Notes: generated by a model from the sequence alone, not told the origin. Shown: positions 1 to 9,623, numbered from the stretch's first letter. The stretch: 64,000 nt of DNA from Paenibacillus segetis (GCF_014639155.1 NZ_BMFT01000005.1:186001-250000), one strand, 5' to 3'. Program-made: numbers and translations.

Positions 1-522
1 AAGGCGTTTGGATTAACTCATACGATGGAGACCAACATTGAGGAAGCAGTTGATGAGATTTCACTGGAAGTGGAGCATGGACTCAAAGCGATTGGTCAGT
101 CTCGTCACATCAGTCACCAGGGAAAAGGTAATGTCAAAGCTCGGACGCGGATGGTTGTTCAATATGCGATTGCTTTCGAACTGAAATTGCTCGTTGTTGG
201 TACTGACCACGCTTCTGAAGCTATTACAGGTTTCTATACGAAGTGGGGCGACGGCGCGGTAGATATAACTCCGCTAAGTTCACTGAACAAACGACAAGTT
301 CGCCAACTGGCCGCACGTCTTGGTGTACCGCAAGATATTATTAATAAAGCCCCAACGGCTGGACTATGGGAAGGGCAAACGGACGAGAAGGAACTAGGGA
401 TCAGCTACGAAGATAACAGCGATTACTTGGAGGGCAAGGAGATCAATCCTGCTGTCAGAGAACGTCTAGAATCCTTCTACCTTAAATCCGAGCATAAACG
501 TAGTCCGATTCCGGGGATTTAA
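1..522 (+). CDS. nadE: Ammonia-dependent NAD+ synthetase, C-terminal part (5' end outside window)
   Basis: The frame is open from base 1, so the gene begins upstream and about 173 C-terminal residues are visible. NadE amidates deamido-NAD+ to NAD+ using ATP, the last step of NAD synthesis in the cytosol. The visible part carries the conserved stretch with TDHASE, the segment GFYTKWGDGAVDITPL, and the later NKAPTAGLWEGQTDE segment, all typical of the bacterial short form. The N-terminal SGGxDS ATP-pyrophosphatase loop lies outside the window. The first in-frame ATG, at 25, is internal and is not the start. A terminator follows the stop codon. Confidence 0.95.
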   Translation, partial: KAFGLTHTMETNIEEAVDEISLEVEHGLKAIGQSRHISHQGKGNVKARTRMVVQYAIAFELKLLVVGTDHASEAITGFYTKWGDGAVDITPLSSLNKRQVRQLAARLGVPQDIINKAPTAGLWEGQTDEKELGISYEDNSDYLEGKEINPAVRERLESFYLKSEHKRSPIPGI

Positions 523-553
523 GATAGACCACTTACTGATATGTATCCAATCT

Positions 554-608
554 AAAAGAGATAAAATCCATGACTACGATGAAGGTAGGCTGGGTTTTAT
601 CTCTTTTT
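554..608. terminator. Bidirectional rho-independent terminator
   Basis: A 17-base arm at 554-570 (AAAAGAGATAAAATCCA) pairs with 591-607, leaving a 20-base loop. The arms supply T-rich tails on both strands. It sits between the convergent nadE and alpha-galactosidase genes and can serve both. Confidence 0.85.
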
Positions 609-632
609 TGCGGAGTTCGTTAACTGTAATTA

Positions 633-2822
633 TTATGATAATCGCCGGAATCTCCAGGTCACACTTTGGAAATCACCATGGGTGATTGGGACTTGTACCC
701 CGGCATACATTAATGTATCTCCATGCATAGTTAATCTTGAAGATTGCTCTACATAGACAGCTGATGGGTCTAACCCACGTAGCTGTAAGCGACGTAATGG
801 CTCTGCCGGCTCGGCTAACACTTTGATCCAGAAGACGAGAGCTTCGTTTTGATCTTCCGATACGAACATCCAGGCAGTTTCATTGCCTTCAAACGGACTA
901 CTTAAACGGTAGAAATCCCCGTTGAACGTCAGGTCTCGTACTTCTTTGCATTGAATAATTTGATCTCTAACAAGCCCCTTTTCCTCGGCTGTCATCTTTG
1001 TCAGATCCAATTCATATCCGAAGTTGCCTGACAGCGCGACATCCCCTCTGGTGCTTAGTGGCGTATTTCGATGAACCTGATGATTCGGAACAGCCGTAAC
1101 ATGTGATCCCAGTGCGCTAATGGGATATACCAAGCTTGTGCCGTATTGAATCTTTAGTCGCTCAATAGCGTCCGAATTATCGCTCGTCCACGTCTGGGGC
1201 ATGTAGTAGAGCATTCCTGGATCGAACCGGCCACCACCACCAGAGCAGCTCTCGAAGAGAATATGTGGGAAACGCTCTGTGATGGTATTCAACACACGAT
1301 ATAATCCTAGGATATAGCGATGAGCTGTTTCCCGTTGTCGTTCGGGTGGTAAGCTAGCCGAGCCGATCTCCGTCATATTTCGATTCATATCCCATTTGAC
1401 ATAACGTATGGGTGCAGAGGATAACACTCCACTTAAATTCTCAATCAATGTATCACATACATCCTGACGAGATAGATCCAGGATAAGCTGGAATCGTCCT
1501 TCTGTGCGGCGCCGATTGGGAAGGTGCAGGCACCAATCAGGATGAGCACGATATAATTCGCTATCAACGGAGATCATCTCAGGTTCTAACCACAACCCAA
1601 ACTGCAAGTCCCGCTCGTTTAACACTCTCGCAAGTCCTGATAGGCCATTTGGTAGTTTCTCATGATTCACGAACCAATCACCCAAAGAAGTTCGGTCATC
1701 ATTACGTTTTCCAAACCATCCGTCATCCAGTACGAATAATTCAATACCCAAATCCTTCGCTTCATTGGCTAGACTAACGATTTTCTCCTGATCGAAATCA
1801 AAATAGGTTGCTTCCCAGTTGTTAACGAGGATGGGCCGTACTTGATCACGATAACTTCCTCGACTTAATCGTGTACGATAGATTTTGTGATATTGCCGAG
1901 ACATTCCGCCCAGCCCTTCACTAGAATACACCATCACCACTTCCGGTGCTTGGAAGGTCTCACCTGGTTCAAGTAACCAGGTGAAGTCAAATGGATTAAT
2001 TCCCATACTTACGCGAGTTGTCTGGAATTGGTTGACCTCGATAGAAGCAAGAAAATTCCCGCTATATACTAAGCTAAATCCGTAGGCATCACCATGATCC
2101 TCTGTCGTAGTCGGCTCTACTAATGCAACGAATGGATTATGTTGATGGCTACTTGCCCCCCGACGGCTCTCTACAGATTGAGTACCTGGTGCGAGGGGAT
2201 TTCGGTGTAACCATCTTTCTTTGGCCCATGCGCCGGACAATTGAATCCATTCCATAGGCTTATGATGGAAATCAACATTAGCACTTAATGCTCGAAGTAA
2301 TCGAACAGGCTGCGATCCTTGATTGGAAAACCGTGTAGACCTCACAATCGCATCAAAGCTCTCGTACACCGTATAGCTTAAGCTCACTTCCATATTTGAT
2401 ACAGGATCGAGCAGGGTGAGTTCTAGCGTATTCGCTTCCGCATCTGACTCTACATACGTAGCTGGAAGACCGTCTAACCGGGGTTTTCCAGGTACAATCT
2501 GATAGGATTGATAGAGTAATTCAGCTGCCGTTGTTCCATCTTCGAATTGTATTTGATATGCAGGCTGACGAAAATCAGATGTGCCATAACCCGGATACTC
2601 TTGTGAGACAACATCAAGAGAGAAATACGGTTCATCTGGATCGGTCATGGGGGAGAAGGGCCGCTCAACGATCGGAAGGAACTGCGTTAAATCAGAATCG
2701 GATATTTTCCGGCCCCAATACAAATGAACTAAGTAACCACGGTGATCTACCTGAAAAATATAACTTGTCGCTTTGGATTGTAAATGAAATATCCCGTTCT
2801 CTACGTTATATATAATTCCCAT
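633..2822 (-). CDS. Alpha-galactosidase, GH36 family
   Basis: A 729-residue cytosolic enzyme, the usual length of bacterial GH36 alpha-galactosidases (AgaN/RafA type), which hydrolyse terminal alpha-1,6-galactose from melibiose, raffinose or stachyose. There is an N-terminal beta-sandwich (about 1-330) followed by a TIM barrel starting near NNWEATYFDF (335-343). The nucleophile is Asp478 in VKWDMN and the acid/base is Asp548 in TSDNSDA. The substrate motifs LDDGWFG (365-371) and ESCSGGGGRFD (524-534) are intact. There is no signal peptide, which fits import of intact oligosaccharides by the transporter encoded 10 bases upstream. It is the last gene of a four-gene minus-strand operon. GH36 membership is secure; the exact substrate is inferred. 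Confidence 0.95.
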   Translation of the reverse strand: MGIIYNVENGIFHLQSKATSYIFQVDHRGYLVHLYWGRKISDSDLTQFLPIVERPFSPMTDPDEPYFSLDVVSQEYPGYGTSDFRQPAYQIQFEDGTTAAELLYQSYQIVPGKPRLDGLPATYVESDAEANTLELTLLDPVSNMEVSLSYTVYESFDAIVRSTRFSNQGSQPVRLLRALSANVDFHHKPMEWIQLSGAWAKERWLHRNPLAPGTQSVESRRGASSHQHNPFVALVEPTTTEDHGDAYGFSLVYSGNFLASIEVNQFQTTRVSMGINPFDFTWLLEPGETFQAPEVVMVYSSEGLGGMSRQYHKIYRTRLSRGSYRDQVRPILVNNWEATYFDFDQEKIVSLANEAKDLGIELFVLDDGWFGKRNDDRTSLGDWFVNHEKLPNGLSGLARVLNERDLQFGLWLEPEMISVDSELYRAHPDWCLHLPNRRRTEGRFQLILDLSRQDVCDTLIENLSGVLSSAPIRYVKWDMNRNMTEIGSASLPPERQRETAHRYILGLYRVLNTITERFPHILFESCSGGGGRFDPGMLYYMPQTWTSDNSDAIERLKIQYGTSLVYPISALGSHVTAVPNHQVHRNTPLSTRGDVALSGNFGYELDLTKMTAEEKGLVRDQIIQCKEVRDLTFNGDFYRLSSPFEGNETAWMFVSEDQNEALVFWIKVLAEPAEPLRRLQLRGLDPSAVYVEQSSRLTMHGDTLMYAGVQVPITHGDFQSVTWRFRRLS

Positions 2823-2832
2823 GATAATTCAA

Positions 2833-3639
2833 TTACCCCTTTACAGCGCCATCCGCAAGACCGCGAATGAAATATTTTTGCAAGAATAAATAGAGGACGG
2901 TAACAGGCAACATCCCAATCACACAACCTGCGGCAACCCAACTGATTTGGTTCTGGAATTGAGAGATGAATTGAGACAGCGCGACGGGTATCGTTTGTAC
3001 CGAAACTCTTTGCAGAAAGAAGATAGAGAATTGATAGTCATTCCATACATTCAATCCCGTTAGTATAATTACCGTTGCCGTAATAGGTTTTAGCAGCGGA
3101 AGAATAATACGGAAGAATATTGCGAACTTATTGCAACCATCGATCAATCCTGCTTCATCTAACTCACGTGGTACCGAACTAATAAATCCTGTGAATAGGA
3201 AAATCGTTAATGGTAGCTGGAACGTAACCTGCGTTAGAATCGCAGCCCAGTAAGTATTAATCCCACCTAGGTCAACGATCATCGAATATAACGGAACTAG
3301 GATGGTCAGGGCTGGTACGATTAAGCAGGATATACAAAGTAAATAAATGAACTGATTCCACTTGGTTGGAAAACGTGACAACGGATAAGATGCAAGCGCA
3401 CCGATAAATACAATCAATACGACGGAACAAACCGTGATGATAAAGTTATTCATAAGTGCTTGACTTAAATGGGCCTGATTCCAAGCATTGGAGAAGTTGT
3501 CCATAGTCATATCGATAGGAAAAATCCACTTTGAACTCGTGTCATCCGACGGTTTCAAAGCCATACTTAGCAAAATATAAAAGGGGATCAAGTGAAGACT
3601 TCCCATCAAGGTTAGTACACTGTACTTTAAGGTCTTCAT
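2833..3639 (-). CDS. Carbohydrate ABC transporter permease, MalG/MsmG type
   Basis: A 268-residue membrane protein with about six predicted helices. It has the permease coupling motif DEAGLIDGCNKFAIFFRIILP (EAA loop, about 160-180) and ends KYFIRGLADGAVKG, the typical C-terminus of CUT1 second permeases. It pairs with the permease encoded directly upstream, whose stop codon is separated from this start by one base, so translation is probably coupled. With the binding protein and alpha-galactosidase of the same operon it forms a likely alpha-galactoside importer. No ATPase gene is present in the operon; a shared MsmX/MsmK-type ATPase encoded elsewhere is usual for such systems. Confidence 0.93.
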   Translation of the reverse strand: MKTLKYSVLTLMGSLHLIPFYILLSMALKPSDDTSSKWIFPIDMTMDNFSNAWNQAHLSQALMNNFIITVCSVVLIVFIGALASYPLSRFPTKWNQFIYLLCISCLIVPALTILVPLYSMIVDLGGINTYWAAILTQVTFQLPLTIFLFTGFISSVPRELDEAGLIDGCNKFAIFFRIILPLLKPITATVIILTGLNVWNDYQFSIFFLQRVSVQTIPVALSQFISQFQNQISWVAAGCVIGMLPVTVLYLFLQKYFIRGLADGAVKG

Positions 3640-3640
3640 G

Positions 3641-4528
3641 TTATAACTTCACCTCTTTCCGCTTCAGAAGAATAAGTGAAGTAATACTTACAACCGCAAT
3701 GAATAAGAACATGACATTTCCTAATGCTGCTGCATATCCAGCATCCTGACGTGCAAAGTATAAGTTATACATCATCGTGGACAAGGAAGAAGAAGCATAT
3801 CCTGGGCCCCCGTTTGTCATCGCGACGATTACATCGAACAGCTTCAGACCGCCAATAATATTCAAGACTATGTTCACTGTAATGGCAGGCATCAATAGAG
3901 GAAGTGTGATGTTTTTGAATTTTGACCACCAATTAGCTCCGTCAATGGAAGCCGCTTCGTAGTAGTCCTTCGGAATGGACTGAAGTCCTGCAACAAAGAT
4001 GGTCATGGCAACACCCATAAATTGAAACGTATTTACGAATGTAATAATCCACACGGCTCTAGGACCACTTGACAACCAGTCGATCGGTTGAGCACCAAAT
4101 ACTGCCAAGATATCATTGACAGCTCCACCGTCAAATTGAAAGAAGAAGTACCAAATGTAACCCATAATCAACGAACTGATAATAACCGGTAAATACACGA
4201 TGGTTCTTACTAAACCTTTAGCTCGTAATTGCTGATCAAGAAATAATGCATAAGCAAGTCCTAAGATATTCTGTAGAATTGTGCTACCAAATCCAAAAAT
4301 AATAGTATTGATGATCGTGGTTCCAATATTCTTATCGCTTAACATAGCCCAGTATTTCTCAAAGCCAACATAGCTATATTGTTGAGAGTAGCCATCCCAA
4401 TTCGTGAATGAAATGCGGATACCTTCAATGAATGGGTAAAAAATAAACACTGCGAAAAAAATTAATGCCGGAATGTACATAATATTTAGAATTGCCGAGG
4501 AACTCAACATTTTCCGCTTCACTTGCAT
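3641..4528 (-). CDS. Carbohydrate ABC transporter permease, MalF/MsmF type
   Basis: A 295-residue inner membrane protein with an N-terminal helix (about 13-33), the family segment SFTNWDGY after it, and the coupling loop YEAASIDGANWWSKFKNITLP (about 190-210). It ends in a hydrophobic helix followed by KRKEVKL. It is the first-permease type of CUT1 sugar importers such as raffinose/melibiose MsmEFG. A GAGGAG/AAAGG ribosome site precedes the ATG. It lies between the binding protein gene, 85 bases upstream, and its partner permease one base downstream. Confidence 0.93.
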   Translation of the reverse strand: MQVKRKMLSSSAILNIMYIPALIFFAVFIFYPFIEGIRISFTNWDGYSQQYSYVGFEKYWAMLSDKNIGTTIINTIIFGFGSTILQNILGLAYALFLDQQLRAKGLVRTIVYLPVIISSLIMGYIWYFFFQFDGGAVNDILAVFGAQPIDWLSSGPRAVWIITFVNTFQFMGVAMTIFVAGLQSIPKDYYEAASIDGANWWSKFKNITLPLLMPAITVNIVLNIIGGLKLFDVIVAMTNGGPGYASSSLSTMMYNLYFARQDAGYAAALGNVMFLFIAVVSITSLILLKRKEVKL

Positions 4529-4613
4529 CAGCCCTTTCTCCTCGAACTTAAATGAAAAACCCAGGATCCCTTGTTCAGCTCACCTGGGCATCTGTTAAGT
4601 TGTTCAATCACAT

Positions 4614-5918
4614 TTATTTGTTTGCACTAAGACGCTCAAATTCTTTCTTCATATTCTCTGAGTATGCTCTTGCATCAATTCCGCCTGCGAGAATGTCTTG
4701 GCCGTTCTTACACAACACATCCCACATTCCATTTGGCAAATACACACGGTCGAAGAAAGGAAGCACAGGAGTATCCTTATACTTCTCGTAGAAGGCTGTT
4801 AAATTACCTGCATCAATCGATACGTTACTTAATCCAGGAGGCAATTGGTTTGACTTGGCTACGGCTGAAATGTTCTCAGCTTGTGCAAAGTAAGCTACGA
4901 ATTTCTTCGCGGCATCGATATTTTTAGAATCTTTCCATACACCCCAAGTTGTTTTCTCTCCGCCTGCAAATGTTGGTATATCACCAGATTGGATTGAAGG
5001 AATTGGCATCAAGCCAGCATTTAAGTTTGGATTGATTTTTTGAGCTTCTTCAATAAAGTAAGGTCCGTAAACACCGAATACTGCTTTTCCTTCTGCGAAT
5101 GCTTTCGCGGAATCGCTATATTTAGCTGTAAGTACGTCTTTGTTCAAATATCCATTGGTTTGAAGGTCTTTGAGCATTTGAGGCAATTTATCGAATTCAT
5201 TCCAATCAAATGTACCATCTAGAAATGCTTGGCTATAATTTTTCTCTGCACTAATTAAGAGCGGCGTAGCAAAGAAATCAAAGAATTGTCCGATTGGCCA
5301 TGCGTCTGCACCACCGATGTGAATCGCTACAACTTTTCCATTACTTTTCGTTTTGACTGTTTCAGCAACGTTAAGTAATTCTTCGTAAGTTGTTGGAACT
5401 TCCAATCCGTATTCCTTTAAGAGGTCAATGTTGTAAACAGGACCTGATTTGTCTTGATCCATCGGAAGTACATATACTTTACCGGTCTCATCTGTCACAC
5501 TTGGTTTGATCGCTGGATCCAAGTCCTTTACCCATGCCTCGCCTGATAGGTCAAGGAGATATTCGCCATAACGATTCTTTGACCAACCGTGAGTTGCGAA
5601 GACGTCTGGCATATCTTTGGAAGCCATTTTAACCTTCATCATATTCTCGTAATCTTTACCTGGCGCACTAAATTCTACTTTGATGTTAGGGTTATCTTGC
5701 ATAAATTTATTCGAAATATCTTGAAGTACTTTCGCTTGCTCACCTACAACGTTAGTTGAGACCGTTAATGTAATATTTTCTTCCGATTTCACTTCTGGTT
5801 TGTTTGATGCATTGTTTCCTGTCGTATTACCGTCTGCATTATTTTTTGATCCACATGCAGTAAGTGCTGTTACAATGAGTAGCACTAGGCATAGCATCGA
5901 CAACCAATTTTTTCTCAT
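4614..5918 (-). CDS. Sugar ABC transporter solute-binding lipoprotein (MsmE-like)
   Basis: A 434-residue extracellular lipoprotein. I use the ATG at 5918 rather than the one 14 codons upstream, because a run of Gs sits at the right distance before it and it gives a clean lipoprotein signal, MRKNWLSMLCLVLLIVTALTAC, with the acylated Cys in LTAC. The mature protein is a family 1 binding protein (features such as MASKDMPDVFATHGW and FAEGKAVFGVYGPYF). It probably captures alpha-galactosides for the two permeases encoded next, with alpha-galactosidase as the last gene. It is divergent from a sensor kinase gene at 6113, the likely regulator together with the AraC-type regulator beyond it. A cre-like site lies 54 bases upstream. 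Confidence 0.93.
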   Translation of the reverse strand: MRKNWLSMLCLVLLIVTALTACGSKNNADGNTTGNNASNKPEVKSEENITLTVSTNVVGEQAKVLQDISNKFMQDNPNIKVEFSAPGKDYENMMKVKMASKDMPDVFATHGWSKNRYGEYLLDLSGEAWVKDLDPAIKPSVTDETGKVYVLPMDQDKSGPVYNIDLLKEYGLEVPTTYEELLNVAETVKTKSNGKVVAIHIGGADAWPIGQFFDFFATPLLISAEKNYSQAFLDGTFDWNEFDKLPQMLKDLQTNGYLNKDVLTAKYSDSAKAFAEGKAVFGVYGPYFIEEAQKINPNLNAGLMPIPSIQSGDIPTFAGGEKTTWGVWKDSKNIDAAKKFVAYFAQAENISAVAKSNQLPPGLSNVSIDAGNLTAFYEKYKDTPVLPFFDRVYLPNGMWDVLCKNGQDILAGGIDARAYSENMKKEFERLSANK

Positions 5919-5971
5919 GTTTGTTCCCCCTATGGATAAGATGAATGTTTCTGTAATCAATATAGCAATTT

Positions 5972-5985
5972 AGAATACGCTTACA
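5972..5985 (-). promoter_or_regulatory. Candidate cre (CcpA) site
   Basis: On the minus strand this reads TGTAAGCGTATTCT, one mismatch from the Bacillus cre consensus TGWAARCGYTWNCW. It lies 54-67 bases upstream of the binding-protein start, overlapping where a -35 would be if TATATT at about 5961 were the -10. That suggests catabolite repression of the alpha-galactoside operon. It is a consensus match by eye only. Confidence 0.45.
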
Positions 5986-6112
5986 TATGCCCCGAAACTA
6001 CGATTGATCAGACGATTTCTACACATCTATTCGATAACGGTAAACTAGGCTATGATTGTTCATATCACTACTTTAATCTATTCTCAGGTATAGCAAAGGT
6101 GGAGGTTATAAC

Positions 6113-7915
6113 GTGCGGCATCATCTCTATACATTTCGTTTTAAACTTACTAGTCTCTTTGTCATGACTATAGTCATTCCTGTTTTATTGATTGGTTTTG
6201 TTATTCCATATTACTATCAAACATTGATTACGAAAGAGAAACAAGTCATAACGGAAGGTACATTGAAGGCGATGGCACGAAACATTGAGACTTATCTGGA
6301 CGATCTTGAGCGCATAACGATGATGCCTTTCTGGAACGAGAATATTATGTATGCTTTGAAGTTAAAAGCGAATAATCAATATGAAAGCTCAGACGATTAT
6401 ACCAAGTTGGTTGCTAATCGCGCATTGAACGAGACTTTACCTATTATGCTGCAAAATATGAGAAAAGATATTCTTGGTACGCTCCTCATTTCGAATGACG
6501 GTACGGTATATGTTACGGATTCGAAGGAGGAGATGACAGGGCCGATCCCTGAATTTCCTTATCAAAGTCAATTCTGGTACAAGCAAGCCATTGAAGCGGA
6601 TGGGAATATTGCTTTTATTAGTGCACATAAACGAGATTATTTGATGTTCTCTGAACAGAAGCAAGTCTTCTCCGTTGCTAGACTCATTAAAGATCCAGAT
6701 TCCAGGCAACCCCTTGCGGTCATTATGGCCGATGCAGATAACAATATATTGAACAAGATGGTAAGAGATATTTCATTTGACGTAAGTTCGATCGTTGTCA
6801 TTCAAGACGTAAATAATCAGTTGCTATACTCCAGCAAGCCGATTCCAACTGAGGCCTTGAATGACATCGGAGGGACGAGAGGTGTTATCGATGTAAGCGG
6901 GCAGTCCTATACTAAAGTAACGGAGGGTATCCCGAAAGCTGAATGGAAGATGAGCGTATTGTTATCAGCTGAGGAGTCTGCATCTAAGGTACGTTGGTTG
7001 TATACGGTTGCCTTCTTGTTCTTGGGTATTGGTCTCATCGTCACTTTTGTGTTGTTCTTATATTTATCTCGAAATATCATCAATCCATTTAAGCAAATGA
7101 TTCAAGTCATGCGTAAAGTACAGCGAGGTAATCTTGATGCCAGGTTCAACGCAAAGGGCCGAGATGAGATTGCTCAACTCGGTGGAGCATTCAATCAAAT
7201 GATTACTCAACTTAACGAGATGATTATTCGTGAGTACCGCACCGATCTTGCTAAGCGAGATGCGGAATATCGCGCATTACAGTCGCAAATCCAGCCTCAT
7301 TTCCTATATAACATTTTAAATGGTTGGATTGGATTGAATCGTGCAGGTGAAAAGGCAACTTTGGAGAAAGCGATTCTTGCCCTTAGCGGCATGCTGCGAT
7401 ACTCATTAGAATATAATGATTGGTCCAGTATCGAAGAAGAATTTCTGTTTATGCAGCGCTATGGTGAATTGCAGCAACTACGCTTTGATGATCGGTTGGC
7501 GATTTCACAGTCTTACCCACCCGAACTCACAACATTTCGGTTACCAAAGCTATTGCTGCAGCCATTACTAGAGAATGCGATAATTCATGGTTGTGAGCCA
7601 GCAAATCACGTCTGTAAAGTCAATATTCACGCCAGACTGATAGATGACGACGGTACTCCTGCGGTACAAATTAAAATCACAGATAACGGTGTTGGATTTA
7701 TTCCAGATAGGAAATCTTCTGACCGTTCGAAAAGTGTTGGACTCCATAATGTCCGTGAACGTTTGATCATCGCTTATGGTAAAGACAACGCACGCCTGGA
7801 GATTCAGAGTATAGTTCATGTGGGTACAGAATCTACGATTACGATTGCTTTGGATTCATCTTCTGATGAATTTCAGACGGATAACAATCAAACTGCTCCT
7901 GAAATAATTTCGTAA
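6113..7915 (+). CDS. Membrane sensor histidine kinase, YesM type
   Basis: A 600-residue sensor starting at GTG after AAAGGTGGAGG. Layout: helix 1 at about 11-34, an extracytoplasmic sensor domain to about 292, helix 2 at about 293-318, a HAMP domain (IINPFKQMIQVM onwards), the His_kinase domain with phospho-acceptor His396 in QIQPHFLYN, then an ATPase domain with N-box LLENAIIHG, G1 DNGVGF and GLHNVRERL. YesM-type kinases sense extracellular sugars and phosphorylate AraC-type regulators. The gene is divergent from the alpha-galactoside importer operon and converges on its probable partner regulator, with 77 bases of overlapping coding sequence at the 3' ends. The last 20 or so residues are a low-complexity tail. 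Confidence 0.95.
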   Translation: MRHHLYTFRFKLTSLFVMTIVIPVLLIGFVIPYYYQTLITKEKQVITEGTLKAMARNIETYLDDLERITMMPFWNENIMYALKLKANNQYESSDDYTKLVANRALNETLPIMLQNMRKDILGTLLISNDGTVYVTDSKEEMTGPIPEFPYQSQFWYKQAIEADGNIAFISAHKRDYLMFSEQKQVFSVARLIKDPDSRQPLAVIMADADNNILNKMVRDISFDVSSIVVIQDVNNQLLYSSKPIPTEALNDIGGTRGVIDVSGQSYTKVTEGIPKAEWKMSVLLSAEESASKVRWLYTVAFLFLGIGLIVTFVLFLYLSRNIINPFKQMIQVMRKVQRGNLDARFNAKGRDEIAQLGGAFNQMITQLNEMIIREYRTDLAKRDAEYRALQSQIQPHFLYNILNGWIGLNRAGEKATLEKAILALSGMLRYSLEYNDWSSIEEEFLFMQRYGELQQLRFDDRLAISQSYPPELTTFRLPKLLLQPLLENAIIHGCEPANHVCKVNIHARLIDDDGTPAVQIKITDNGVGFIPDRKSSDRSKSVGLHNVRERLIIAYGKDNARLEIQSIVHVGTESTITIALDSSSDEFQTDNNQTAPEIIS

Positions 7916-9359
7916 AATGACGCGTACTGTAGTAGCCGACTTGTTCGGCTACTTGCTGTACTTTAAGTCCGGGTTTCGTTAAGAACAACTCTTTCGCTTT
8001 CATCATCCGAATATGCGTTAAATATTTCATAAACTTCTGACCTGTTTTTTTATGAAACAATGAACTTAAATAATTAGGAGTCACATCTATATCGTGCGCA
8101 ATTTGTCCTATCCCAATATCATTCATATAATTAGTATTTACATAATTGACTACTCGTTGGATTAAATCGCTCTGCGATAATTCAGTTTGGGATTTCTCTG
8201 CCAATCGACTTTCTTGTACACGCTGCAATGATGTTATCCATTGATCAACTTGCTGACTGGCATCAAGCTCACATCCGAGTGTTATACATAGAAATTCGCG
8301 TAGATTCCGTATAGCATACGGATCATGCTGGTTCAGTGTCTGTATCATCGGTACAAGTTGTGTTAATTCATTAGCGTATTGAAAATAATCTTGCAGATGA
8401 GCGAGCTTGCTTAGCTTATCGACTTGTTCACTAATGACAACATAGTTTGGTCTTGCAGCAAAGGAAGCAGCTTCATTTTCCATCCAAAGCCTGCCTGAAG
8501 GCAATAACCGCCGAAGTGGAAGGAACTCTGCCAGTTTGATTATGCCTTCTTCTAAATCAAACAAATCCATTTCGTGATCGCACTGAAATCCTGTCACAAT
8601 ACATGAATCAGTTTGAAATTGTTGAATTTCTTGAGTGAGTATTTGCTGGATGTGAGGGATTTGGAGCTTAGCTCGTTTTTCAGCAGATTTACGCCACCCT
8701 ATGACTTGTGCTAAATCACCATTCGGAAGTGTTACGAAAGAGATCGCATTCTCCAACATCGCAAATTGTACTTGCGTACGATAAGCCTCTTTTAACTTAT
8801 GAATCCACTCGAAACGGAGCTTTGTCTGTTCTTGTTCTGGTAAATAGCTGTCGATATCGAACAACGTAATCAAGAAATGATAGTCTTGTAAATGATACTT
8901 TGTTCCGATTTCTTCAATAGATCGAGTTCGATGAAATAGAGAATTTACAGCGGTTTCAAAATGATTCGACAATTGATTCACTTTCGTTTCTAGGGCAAGA
9001 AGCACTTTCGACAGAGTGGCTTCGAGCTCCTCTGGACTGACTGGTTTCAGTAAATAATCGAATGCTTGAAGACGAAGTGCGTGCCTTGCATAGTTAAAGT
9101 CCGAAAAACCAGTTAGAACGACCCACTGTGTGTGAGGAGATAGACCTTTCCCTTGCTCCATTGCTTCTAATCCGCTTAAGCCTGGCATTCGAATATCGAC
9201 AAAGACGAGATCTGGATGATGTTCTTCGATGTACTGTAATAGTTCAGTTCCGTCCTTGGCTTCAGCCACAATCTGTATATTAAATGATGAATCTTCAATC
9301 ATACTTCGAAGCGTCAACCTTATTAAACGTTCATCATCAGCAATAATGACTCGCAACAT
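7839..9359 (-). CDS. Response regulator with AraC-type DNA-binding domain, YesN type
   Basis: A 506-residue cytosolic transcription regulator. The receiver domain (1-120) has acidic residues Asp8/Asp9, phospho-acceptor Asp55 in FVDIRMPG and Lys105 in LLKPVS. A central region of about 270 residues follows, then a C-terminal double helix-turn-helix of AraC type (about 405-500; DIGIGQIAHDIDVTPNYLS and VQQVAEQVGYYSTRHFTKLF). A GAGGGGG site precedes the ATG. It is the probable partner of the YesM-type kinase encoded on the other strand, and is expected to activate the alpha-galactoside operon. The convergent overlap with the kinase gene is unusual, since such partners normally lie in tandem. Confidence 0.95.
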   Translation of the reverse strand: MLRVIIADDERLIRLTLRSMIEDSSFNIQIVAEAKDGTELLQYIEEHHPDLVFVDIRMPGLSGLEAMEQGKGLSPHTQWVVLTGFSDFNYARHALRLQAFDYLLKPVSPEELEATLSKVLLALETKVNQLSNHFETAVNSLFHRTRSIEEIGTKYHLQDYHFLITLFDIDSYLPEQEQTKLRFEWIHKLKEAYRTQVQFAMLENAISFVTLPNGDLAQVIGWRKSAEKRAKLQIPHIQQILTQEIQQFQTDSCIVTGFQCDHEMDLFDLEEGIIKLAEFLPLRRLLPSGRLWMENEAASFAARPNYVVISEQVDKLSKLAHLQDYFQYANELTQLVPMIQTLNQHDPYAIRNLREFLCITLGCELDASQQVDQWITSLQRVQESRLAEKSQTELSQSDLIQRVVNYVNTNYMNDIGIGQIAHDIDVTPNYLSSLFHKKTGQKFMKYLTHIRMMKAKELFLTKPGLKVQQVAEQVGYYSTRHFTKLFQEQFDCYPSEIHQKMNPKQS

Positions 9360-9540
9360 AGATGCCCCCTCAGTAGTTCCTTAAATAATGATATGTTTCG
9401 AGATAAGCATATGTATTATGTCCTCACACGTCAATCACACAATTCCTGTAGAGTACACGCTGAAATGATAACAATATAAGGGAGCTCTAAAATAACAATT
9501 AATGTTCATGGCTAAAGTAGCATGTGAATATATACACGTT

Positions 9541-9566
9541 TGAATCTTTTTTGATATGATCTCGTA
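9541..9566 (+). promoter_or_regulatory. Candidate ECF sigma (sigma-W-like) promoter of yknWXYZ
   Basis: TGAATC (9541-9546), a 16-base spacer and CGTA (9563-9566). Bacillus sigma-W promoters have TGAAAC, 16-17 bases, then CGTA, so there is one mismatch in the -35 and none in the -10. The site lies 58 bases before yknW. In B. subtilis the yknWXYZ operon belongs to the sigma-W regulon, which supports the call. Confidence 0.6.
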
Positions 9567-9623
9567 TAGATAGTGAAGATTGTTTATTTAGGAAGAATAT
9601 ACTAGTAATAGGGGGCTAGAGTT

